This document shows, in pieces, positions 9,249-16,960 of a stretch of 64,000 nt of DNA. The first letter of the stretch is position 1. Every line of letters begins with the position of its first letter. The notes under the pieces are model-generated. The model saw nothing but the letters and a program-made list of their open reading frames with translations. It had not been told where the DNA came from and searched no databases. The position numbers were made by a program, and so were the translations under genes. Source of the stretch: Gammaproteobacteria bacterium (lineage in GTDB: Bacteria > Pseudomonadota > Gammaproteobacteria > S012-40); assembly GCA_029881255.1 (NCBI GenBank), contig JAOUMY010000005.1, forward strand, positions 130,479 through 194,478. The letters are read 5' to 3'.

Positions 9249-10460
9249 CACCCGTGGCTGGATGCCACGCAGGCGGCGGTCACCCGAGCGGTATGTCAGA
9301 ATCTGCGCGTTGCTATAAATGAATTGAAAGCAGTTGGTAAATCCATCAACCCGATTATGGTCAGTCGTTCGGACTCTACTCAACGTGGACACTATCCGGT
9401 CGAGACCGATGTAATCACAGAGGAGATGGGGCCGTTCGATGCGCACTTTTTGATCCCGGCTTTTTTCGAAGGTGGGCGTATCACACGCGATGGGGTGCAT
9501 TATCTCATGGTTGATGGCAAGCCTGTGGCGGTACATGAAACCGAGTTCGCGCGTGACTCTGTGTTTGGCTACAAACACAGTTACATGCCTGACTATGTCG
9601 AGGAAAAGACCAAGGGCCGCATCAAGTCCTCCGAGGTAAAACATTTTGCCCTGGAGCAGGTACGTGGTGACTCGCTGACGGATTTACTCGCCTTACGCGA
9701 CAATCAGTGCTGTGTTGTCGATTGCGAACAACAATCGGACCTCGATCGGTTTGCTGCACAAATACGTGAAGCGGCGGCGCAAGGTAAGCGTTTTCTTTTC
9801 CGCAGCGCCGCTAGTCTATTGACCTCGCTGGCGCAACTACCGCCACAACCTGTCGCCGCTGAGGCCATGCGTGAGTATGTGCGTGGTGGCAAGCCAGGTG
9901 CGGTAATTATCGGCTCGCATGTGAAGAAGACCACGTCGCAGTTAAACGCCTTGTTGAATCAAGCCGGTGTGACACCGATTGAAATCGACGTCACACTTAT
10001 CGAAGAACAAGGCGAGGAATTGTTGCAATACATCGTCAATGCGGCGGCGGCTGCACATCAACAAGGCAATACTCCGGCAATATTTACCAGCCGCGTCGAG
10101 CTGAGCTTTCCCGATCAGCAAACGCGTCTGCAATTTGGTGAAACCGTATCGGCGTTTTTGATGGATGTGGTACGCAATCTTCCGCAGGACATCGGTTTTC
10201 TGATTAGCAAAGGCGGAATCACATCGAATGATGTGTTAAGCTCAGGACTCGCCTTGCAAACCTCTCGGGTTGTCGGACAGATACTCGCCGGTTGTTCTGT
10301 TGTTCGTTGTCCGCAGGAACACGCGCGCTACCCCAATCTGCCAGTAGTCATATTTCCGGGCAACGTGGGTGACGATAATGCGTTGGCTACTGCCTACCAT
10401 CGACTCAGCGGAATGACAAAACCGAATGTTTCCGAACAGGAAAAGGCCGCCTCTGCCTGA
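9249..10460 (+). pseudogene. Four-carbon acid sugar kinase family (DUF1537), N-terminally truncated
   Basis: Coding similarity begins right after an in-frame stop at 9246-9248 and runs to 10460, about 403 codons; the only obvious start is a TTG at 9324. Retained blocks are VSRSDSTQRGHYPVETD (substrate domain) and the C-terminal ATP-binding domain with GAVIIGSHVKKTTSQ and LISKGGITSNDVLS. The family N-terminus carrying the DDxTGA motif, roughly the first 55-60 residues, is missing. Intact relatives phosphorylate tetronates such as erythronate or threonate. It lies 20 nt upstream of glcD. It is probably inactive, though a TTG-started partial protein could still be made. Confidence 0.8.
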
Positions 10461-10480
10461 CGATGACAACGAGATAAAAT

Positions 10481-11980
10481 ATGCACGCAGTCTCAGAAAA
10501 GACCGACAACATACCACAGGCCAAAGTCAGTAAAGCGCAACTGCTACACATGATGCAGCAGTTTTTGCCGAGCGACGCTGTGTTACACGAGGACGAGGAT
10601 CTTCGGCCCTACGTATGTGATGGGCTATCCGCCTATCGCCAGCTGCCGATGATGGTGTTACTACCGGAAACAGTTGCGCAGGTACAGCGCATCGAGCGTA
10701 TTTGTCGCGAACACAACGTACCAATAGTTGCCCGCGGCGCAGGCACAGGTTTGTCCGGCGGTGCCTTACCGCTTGAACAAGGCGTCGTGCTCAGTCTCGC
10801 AAAGTTCAAATCCGTACTCGATATCGATCCCCTGGCGCGCACCGCACGCGTGCAACCCGGTGTGCGCAATCTGGCCATTTCAAACGAAGCAAAACGTTTT
10901 GGACTGTATTACGCCCCAGACCCCTCGTCACAAATCGCGTGCAGTATTGGTGGTAACGTCGCCGAGAACTCCGGTGGTGTGCATTGTTTAAAATATGGTC
11001 TTACCGTACACAATATTCTTGAACTCAAGGTTGTCACTATCGACGGTGAGTTACTCACCATAGGCAGTCAGGCGCTGGACAGTCCCGGTTATGATTTGTT
11101 GGCATTAATGACAGGGTCGGAAGGCATGCTTGCGATTATCGTCGAGGTCACGGTGCGACTGCTGCCGGTACCCGAACGTGCGCAAGTGTTACTCGCAGCC
11201 TTCGACGACGTGGAAAAAGCCGGTGCCGCTGTCGGTAATATTATTGCCGCCGGTGTGATACCCGGCGGATTGGAAATGATGGACAAGCTGGCGATACAGG
11301 CCGCCGAGGATTTTGCGCATGCCGGCTACCCGCGTGACGCCGAGGCCATACTGCTATGCGAACTCGATGGTTCCAACGAGGAAGTTTCCGAACAAGTCAT
11401 GCTTGTGCGTGACGTACTTGAACGCAGTGGCGCGACCGAAGTCAGAACCGCAAAAGACGAACAGGAACGTGTAAATTTCTGGAAGGGACGTAAGTCTGCC
11501 TTTCCGGCTGTCGGCCGCCTCGCGCCTGACTACTATTGCATGGACGGCACGATTCCACGTAAACGTCTGCCCGAAGTATTGCGTGGTATTGCCGATCTGT
11601 CGAAACACTATAATTTGCCAGTGGCCAATGTGTTTCATGCTGGCGATGGCAATTTGCATCCCTTGATACTTTACGATGCGAACATAACAGGCGAGTTGGA
11701 GCGCACTGAAGAATTCGGAGGCAAGATTCTGGAATTGTGCGTTGAGGTTGGTGGCACTATCACCGGCGAGCACGGTGTTGGCATGGAAAAAATCAATCAG
11801 ATGTGTTCGCAATTCGACAGTGCTGAGTTGACGCAGTTTCACGCGGTGAAACACGCCTTTGACCCTGTCGGTTTACTCAATCCCGGCAAAGCCGTTCCTA
11901 CCTTACACCGTTGCGCTGAATTCGGCGCGATGCATGTACATCGGGGCGAGCTACCGTTTCCTGAACTTGAACGGTTTTAA
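10481..11980 (+). CDS. glcD: Glycolate oxidase subunit GlcD (FAD-binding)
   Basis: The product is 499 residues, the same length as E. coli GlcD. An FAD-binding type 4 domain spans about 50-190, with VARGAGTGLSGGALP near residue 85 and GGNVAENSGGVH near 156. An FAD-linked oxidase C-terminal domain follows to about 465, with NVFHAGDGNLHP near 384 and ITGEHGVGMEK near 427. With GlcE and GlcF it forms the membrane-associated glycolate dehydrogenase that oxidises glycolate to glyoxylate and passes electrons to the respiratory chain. It is the first intact gene of a glcDEF operon; GAGAT sits just upstream of its ATG. Confidence 0.96.
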   Translation: MHAVSEKTDNIPQAKVSKAQLLHMMQQFLPSDAVLHEDEDLRPYVCDGLSAYRQLPMMVLLPETVAQVQRIERICREHNVPIVARGAGTGLSGGALPLEQGVVLSLAKFKSVLDIDPLARTARVQPGVRNLAISNEAKRFGLYYAPDPSSQIACSIGGNVAENSGGVHCLKYGLTVHNILELKVVTIDGELLTIGSQALDSPGYDLLALMTGSEGMLAIIVEVTVRLLPVPERAQVLLAAFDDVEKAGAAVGNIIAAGVIPGGLEMMDKLAIQAAEDFAHAGYPRDAEAILLCELDGSNEEVSEQVMLVRDVLERSGATEVRTAKDEQERVNFWKGRKSAFPAVGRLAPDYYCMDGTIPRKRLPEVLRGIADLSKHYNLPVANVFHAGDGNLHPLILYDANITGELERTEEFGGKILELCVEVGGTITGEHGVGMEKINQMCSQFDSAELTQFHAVKHAFDPVGLLNPGKAVPTLHRCAEFGAMHVHRGELPFPELERF

Positions 11981-11994
11981 GTGTAGGGGTATTT

Positions 11995-13053
11995 GTGGCC
12001 AACGAAGAAAAATATTTGCAGCAACAAATTGCATTCGCAGTCAACGATAGAACTCCACTTAACATCGTTGCCGGAAACAGCAAAGCCTGGCTGGGAAGAA
12101 TTTCAGATGGTGAGACATTGAATATCAAAGACCATCACGGCATAACAAACTATGATCCAACCGAACTGGTCATCACCGCACGTGCCGGTACCAGTCTCGA
12201 AGAAATCGAGCACCTGTTGCGACAGAATAATCAGATGTTGGCCTTTGAACCGCCACACTATGGTCCCGACGCTACTATAGGCGGAACCATTGCGTGCAAT
12301 CTTTCCGGCCCAAGACGGGCTACTAGCGGCGCCGCACGGGATTTTTTACTCGGCACAAAAATCATCAATGGCAAGGCAGAGGTTTTGCGCTTTGGTGGTG
12401 AGGTGATGAAAAACGTTGCCGGTTATGACGTGTCGCGCCTGATGTGTGGTGCGATGGGTACGCTCGGGGTTTTACTTGAGGTCAGTCTCAAGGTGTTACC
12501 CAGACCTGCAATGGAAATGACATTGGTGCAAGAGATGAGCGCGAGCAAAGCGATTGCCTTTATGAATCAGTGTGCGAGCATGCCGATACCACTTTCCGCA
12601 AGCGCCTGGTGTAATGAGCAGTTGTATATGCGTCTCTCAGGCAGTGCCAATGCGATCGAAACCGCACGACGCTATATCGGTGGTGAAGAACTCACATCGG
12701 CCGAGGCCTTCTGGTCTCAATTGCGTGAACATCAGTTAGCCTTTTTTCAAAACGAAAAAACACTGTGGCGTATTTCCCTACCCGCCACCCATGCAGAACT
12801 TTCTCTCGAAGGAGATACACTCATGGAATGGGGCGGCGCCCTACGCTGGCTATACACAGACCTTCCAGCGCAAGAGATATTTGACGCATGCACAATCGCC
12901 GGTGGACATGCGAGTTGTTACAAGACCCATGATCGAAGTGGGCAGATATTTCAGCCTCTCAATCAAGGGCTCATGACTTTGCATCGACAGTTGAAACAAT
13001 CATTCGATCCTTATTGTGTATTCAACCCGGGCCGGATGTATCAGGAGTTTTAA
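11995..13053 (+). CDS. glcE: Glycolate oxidase subunit GlcE
   Basis: The product is 352 residues with a GTG start at 11995, 14 nt after glcD. It is an FAD-binding type 4 protein with the conserved run GGTIACNLSGPRRATSGAAR (about 98-117) and GEVMKNVAGYDVSRLMCGAM (about 133-152). The ending NPGRMYQEF is typical of GlcE. It is a required subunit of the glycolate dehydrogenase complex. Its TAA stop overlaps the glcF ATG by one base. Confidence 0.95.
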   Translation: MANEEKYLQQQIAFAVNDRTPLNIVAGNSKAWLGRISDGETLNIKDHHGITNYDPTELVITARAGTSLEEIEHLLRQNNQMLAFEPPHYGPDATIGGTIACNLSGPRRATSGAARDFLLGTKIINGKAEVLRFGGEVMKNVAGYDVSRLMCGAMGTLGVLLEVSLKVLPRPAMEMTLVQEMSASKAIAFMNQCASMPIPLSASAWCNEQLYMRLSGSANAIETARRYIGGEELTSAEAFWSQLREHQLAFFQNEKTLWRISLPATHAELSLEGDTLMEWGGALRWLYTDLPAQEIFDACTIAGGHASCYKTHDRSGQIFQPLNQGLMTLHRQLKQSFDPYCVFNPGRMYQEF

Positions 13054-14288
13054 TGCAAACCCAAATACTGGATAGCTATCTGCAAACGGCCGAAGGCAAA
13101 GAGGCCGAATCGATTCTACGCAGCTGCGTACACTGTGGTTTCTGCACTGCAACCTGTCCAACATATCAGTTGCTCGGCGACGAACTCGATGGTCCGCGCG
13201 GGCGCATCTATTTAATGAAACAATTGCTAGAGGGCAAAGAGGTCACGCGCAAAACGAAGACGCATCTGGATCGTTGCCTCACCTGCCGTTCTTGTGAAAC
13301 GACTTGCCCCTCGGGTGTACGTTATGGTCGTTTAGTCGACATCGGGCGCGATATCGTCGAACACCAGGTGCGTCGTCCGCTGTTTGATCGTGTACAACGC
13401 AAATTATTACGTGTGGTAATACCCCGCAGCGCCGTATTCAAGTCCTTGCTCAACCTTGGTCGCCTGTTTAAACCGGTGTTACCGACGAGTTTAAAACAAA
13501 AGATACCGGTCACACAGAAGTCTGGCGAGTGGCCGACGACGCAACATACACGCAAGATGCTCGTGTTAGATGGTTGCGTGCAACCCGTCACTACACCGAG
13601 AACCAATGCCGCGACCGCACGCGTACTCGACAGACTCGGTATACAACTCGTAAGCGCCAGCGGTGCCGGATGCTGCGGCGCACTCAGTCATCACCTGTCG
13701 GCCCACGAAGAGGGACTCGACTATATGCGTCGCAACATCGACGCCTGGTGGCCGCATATAGATCAAGGCGTCGAAGCGATAATCAACACCGCTAGCGGTT
13801 GCGGCGTGGTGGTCAAAGACTATGGAATGTTGTTAGCAAACGATACACGTTATGCGGACAAGGCAAAACACATATCTGAACTGGCAAAAGATTTAAGCGA
13901 AATTTTATCGCAAGAGGATTTGTCTGTGTTCGCTCGAAAGACGGAAACCCGCGTCGCCTTTCACTCGCCGTGCTCGCTTCAACACGGACAAAAGATTACA
14001 GGCACTATCGAAAGCATATTGCGCAACGCTGGCTTTGTATTAACTGAGGTCAGCAACCCGCACCTATGCTGCGGCTCAGCGGGCGCATATTCGATCTTGC
14101 AAACCGAATTGTCACAACAGCTATTAGATAACAAACTGGATTCCCTTCAATCAGACGCACCAGACGTCATTGTCAGCGCCAACGTCGGCTGCCAGATGCA
14201 CATGGCCACCAAGGCTTCGGTGCCGGTTAGGCATTGGGTAGAATTGCTGGACGATGTGTTCGCCAAACCTAAGGATGGCCGCTTTTGA
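13053..14288 (+). CDS. glcF: Glycolate oxidase iron-sulfur subunit GlcF
   Basis: The product is 411 residues from the ATG at 13053. I chose this start because it has a CAGGAG site and overlaps the glcE stop; an upstream frame extension has neither. Two 4Fe-4S motifs are present, CVHCGFCTATCP (about 22-33) and CLTCRSCETTCPSG (about 74-87). Two CCG-type cysteine domains follow, with CCGALSHH (about 208) and CCGSAGAYS (about 338). It carries electrons from the flavin subunits to the membrane quinone pool. No glcB, glcG or glcC follows in the window. Confidence 0.95.
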   Translation: MQTQILDSYLQTAEGKEAESILRSCVHCGFCTATCPTYQLLGDELDGPRGRIYLMKQLLEGKEVTRKTKTHLDRCLTCRSCETTCPSGVRYGRLVDIGRDIVEHQVRRPLFDRVQRKLLRVVIPRSAVFKSLLNLGRLFKPVLPTSLKQKIPVTQKSGEWPTTQHTRKMLVLDGCVQPVTTPRTNAATARVLDRLGIQLVSASGAGCCGALSHHLSAHEEGLDYMRRNIDAWWPHIDQGVEAIINTASGCGVVVKDYGMLLANDTRYADKAKHISELAKDLSEILSQEDLSVFARKTETRVAFHSPCSLQHGQKITGTIESILRNAGFVLTEVSNPHLCCGSAGAYSILQTELSQQLLDNKLDSLQSDAPDVIVSANVGCQMHMATKASVPVRHWVELLDDVFAKPKDGRF

Positions 14289-14653
14289 AAAGCATAGTTT
14301 GGCCAGATTTGTAAGCGACCTTTTTTGTTTCTACCTAAATAGTAAAGAACGGATTGCGTAATACCGACTTAGAGCGGACATTATCCTAGACATCTACAAA
14401 AGGCAAAAAGGTACTGGTTCCAGTCATTCCTTAATCCAGGTAAAGACGGAAGTTGGTTTAATGCCGATGATACGAACCGAACGGTCAAGACACACGTAGT
14501 GAAATTTTGAGGGGGTAGCAATATAAAAGAGGCCCCCACGAGTCTCAGGCTTTAACCCAGAAACAGTGAAAATCCATAACATCATGATTTTTTAAATCTT
14601 ATTTACTCTCCATCTAGGATCTTCGCCTAACTTCTAGCATCCCTCCCCGGATA
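14289..14653. other. Noncoding stretch between glcF and the fic operator
   Basis: No ORF with coding character was found. A run GAGGGGG near 14510 and a run of C near 14535 could pair across about 20 nt, making a loose hairpin that might end the glc transcript. No integrase, direct repeat pair or IS end was recognised. Confidence 0.4.
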
Positions 14654-14728
14654 ATGAGTCGAACACGACTCCTATTCGGCTCATATTTAACTTGTTTGTG
14701 AGCCGATTAGAGACTATATTCGGCTCAT
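14654..14728 (+). promoter_or_regulatory. Duplicated palindromic operator overlapping the fic start codon
   Basis: Two 31-bp palindromic units lie 44 bp apart. Unit 1 is ATGAGTCGAACA (14654-14665), a 7-nt spacer and TATTCGGCTCAT (14673-14684). Unit 2 is GTGAGCCGATTA (14698-14709), a 7-nt spacer and TATTCGGCTCAT (14717-14728). The last half-site contains the AT of the fic ATG and leaves no room for a normal Shine-Dalgarno. This arrangement suggests autoregulation, possibly by the C-terminal winged helix of the Fic protein itself. The repeats are seen directly; the binding protein is inferred. Confidence 0.7.
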
Positions 14729-15848
14729 GAAATACAACTGGCAACAAGCGAATTGGACCGACTTTCGGTATGACCTCACAGGTCTCCAAGAGACCTTAGT
14801 CATGCTGGCCGAGAAATTCGGACATGTTAGTGGTCTGGTAAAAGGTCTCTCTGAAAATTTACAGACTGATACCCTTGTTAACCTGGTGCTTGCGGAAGCG
14901 ATAAAGACTTCAGAAATCGAGGGCGAGTTGCTCAGTCGGCAAGATGTCATGTCATCGATTCGCAACCAACTAGGCTTGAACAAGCCGACTGAACATGTGC
15001 GGGATAAACGAGCATCGGGAATCGCCGAACTCATGCTAGATGTTCGAAATACTTATGCTGCCCCACTTACGAAAGAAAAGCTTTTTCAGTGGCACACCAT
15101 GCTTTTCGAACAAACACCCACGCAAATCGCTATTGGAGATTGGCGCTCACATGAGGAACCTATGCAGGTTATTTCGGGTCCGGTTGGAAAAACTACAATC
15201 CACTTCGAGGCTCCAGCGTCGAGTCGTGTTCCTGATGAAATGGAATCCTTCATTAACTGGTTTAATCGGAGCGCGCCTGGCGGAGAAAATCATATAAAAT
15301 TTCCCGTCATTCGATCCGCAATCGCTCATCTTTACTTCGAGAGCATACATCCATTCGAAGATGGTAACGGTCGTATTGGACGTGCAATTGCAGAAAAAAC
15401 GCTTTCACAAGGCCTCGGATACCCCGTCCTCTTAAGCCTATCCAGCACCATTGAGAAAAATAAAAAACAATATTACTCAGCGTTAGAAACAGCTCAGAAA
15501 TCACACGAGATTACGCCGTGGCTAAAGTATTTCGCCAACCTCACTCTGGACGCACAAACAGACTCGGAAGTCCAAATCGAATTCATTCTCAAGAAATCTA
15601 AATTTTTCGACCGGTTTGGTTCCGTGCTCAATGAGCGCCAAACCAAAGTGATCAAGCGTATGCTTGATGAAGGGCCGAAAGGATTCGAGGGAGGCATGTC
15701 TGCAAAGAAATATATCGCAATCACAAGCACCTCTAAAGCCACTGCGACTCGCGACCTACAATACCTCATCGAAAAGGGTGTGTTTAAACAAACAGGCGGT
15801 GGTAGAAGTACGCGCTACGAAGTCAATTTAGAACAAATTACTTTTTAG
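14727..15848 (+). CDS. Fic family protein with N-terminal DUF4172-like region and C-terminal winged helix
   Basis: The product is 373 residues. The N-terminal region (YNWQQANWTDFRYD) resembles DUF4172. Near residues 55-62, TSEIEGE fits the class II inhibitory motif (S/T)xxxE(G/N), which blocks ATP binding in Fic proteins. The catalytic loop HPFEDGNGRIGR is complete near residues 210-221, so AMP transfer to a protein target is expected when inhibition is relieved. Residues about 305-365 form a winged helix (STSKATATRDLQYLIEKG). The start codon overlaps a duplicated operator. The target protein is unknown. No separate antitoxin gene is adjacent. Confidence 0.92.
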   Translation: MKYNWQQANWTDFRYDLTGLQETLVMLAEKFGHVSGLVKGLSENLQTDTLVNLVLAEAIKTSEIEGELLSRQDVMSSIRNQLGLNKPTEHVRDKRASGIAELMLDVRNTYAAPLTKEKLFQWHTMLFEQTPTQIAIGDWRSHEEPMQVISGPVGKTTIHFEAPASSRVPDEMESFINWFNRSAPGGENHIKFPVIRSAIAHLYFESIHPFEDGNGRIGRAIAEKTLSQGLGYPVLLSLSSTIEKNKKQYYSALETAQKSHEITPWLKYFANLTLDAQTDSEVQIEFILKKSKFFDRFGSVLNERQTKVIKRMLDEGPKGFEGGMSAKKYIAITSTSKATATRDLQYLIEKGVFKQTGGGRSTRYEVNLEQITF

Positions 15849-16007
15849 GCTCTTAGATTTAACCTGTCACCGCAACAGCTCGTTAAACTCCGTCGCCAGG
15901 ACGGGTAGGAATCCATGGTCCCTAGTTTAGGGGATGGTTACACAATATCGCTGAGTTAAAATTGTAACCTTATTGAAAATATTGGGGCATTTATCTATGC
16001 TGGTCGC

Positions 16008-16910
16008 ATGCCTGATTATCTTGATTGGCCAATAGAGGCCGCATCCCAAACGGACACGGAAAACCGCTGGTGCCAGCCGGAATCGAATATCTGTCTCGAC
16101 TTTCATGGTGATCCAATAAAGGCCGGGCTGGTGGTATTTTCTGATGGCAATCACCACATGGCGCTAGAGGCCTGTCTTCGGCAATTCAGAAATCTACACC
16201 CCGAAGTGAACGATGTTTTCTATGCGACGACGCCACCTGGCGTGATAGTGAATCTACTCAAGAACGGTCAAATCAACCTAGGCAACCTGACGCTCTCGCG
16301 CTTGCCCAATGTGTTTATCAGTCCGCAAGGGATTATGGACAAGTTACAGTCAGACGGTTATGTGGCATCTCACCAGGTTTTCATGCAAAGTCGCGGTAAT
16401 GTTCTGTTGGTACGCAAGAACAATCCCAAGAACATACAGGGCCTCGCCGACCTGCTCCGTGAGGATATAAAACTGTTTATATCTAACCCGAACACGGAAA
16501 AGGCTAGTTACCAGGTTTATGAAGAAACGCTTCTTGCACTGGCTAGGCAAAAAAATATTAGCCAGGACACGATAAGAGATTTACTTAGCGAGGCATCAAA
16601 ACGACTTGTTACCGGGCAGCGTATACATCACCGAGAGGCGCCACAGCGTGTGTTCGATGACAGCGCCGACGTGGCTATAGTTTATTACCATCTTGCCTTG
16701 CGATATACGCGCATTTTTCCGGAACATTTTGATATTGTCCCCTTGAGCGGTTTGAAGGGTGAAGCGAACTATACTGAAAATAATATCTGCACCGCTTACC
16801 ACGTCGGGTCGGTAGGTGATGGGGGCACATGGGGGCAATCATTCGTTGAATTTATGTTCAGTGATACGGTGACGAGCCTCTATGCTAAACATGGTTTGCA
16901 ACGCCCATAA
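16008..16910 (+). CDS. Periplasmic substrate-binding protein-like (ModA-like fold), probably frameshifted at the N-terminus
   Basis: The frame from the ATG at 16008 gives 300 residues. The segment AGLVVFSDGNHHMALEACLR near residue 40, followed by alternating strand-helix blocks to GTWGQSFVEFMFS, resembles type 2 periplasmic binding proteins of the molybdate/tungstate kind. This frame has no signal peptide. In the overlapping frame, a TTG at 15973 begins MKILGHLSMLVACLIILIGQ, a good signal peptide, which stops at TAG 16033-16035. One indel near 16020-16035 would join it to the mature domain. It is therefore either a sequencing error or a recently broken gene. No ABC permease or ATPase is adjacent. 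The ligand is unknown. Confidence 0.65.
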   Translation: MPDYLDWPIEAASQTDTENRWCQPESNICLDFHGDPIKAGLVVFSDGNHHMALEACLRQFRNLHPEVNDVFYATTPPGVIVNLLKNGQINLGNLTLSRLPNVFISPQGIMDKLQSDGYVASHQVFMQSRGNVLLVRKNNPKNIQGLADLLREDIKLFISNPNTEKASYQVYEETLLALARQKNISQDTIRDLLSEASKRLVTGQRIHHREAPQRVFDDSADVAIVYYHLALRYTRIFPEHFDIVPLSGLKGEANYTENNICTAYHVGSVGDGGTWGQSFVEFMFSDTVTSLYAKHGLQRP

Positions 16911-16942
16911 AAAAATATACCACCCGAAGGTGGCATATTTGT
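16911..16942. terminator. Bidirectional rho-independent terminator
   Basis: CCACC (16920-16924), a CGAA loop and GGTGG (16929-16933) form a GC stem extended by AAATAT/ATATTT, flanked by A and T runs. It lies between the convergent binding-protein gene and the PHP-domain gene. Confidence 0.8.
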
Positions 16943-16960
16943 GTGAGAACAAGTTTCTAG

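Noticed and set aside
9159-9644. Minus-strand frame of 161 residues
   Set aside because: It lies in a different frame from the IclR remnant and overlaps the kinase; its composition is antisense-like.
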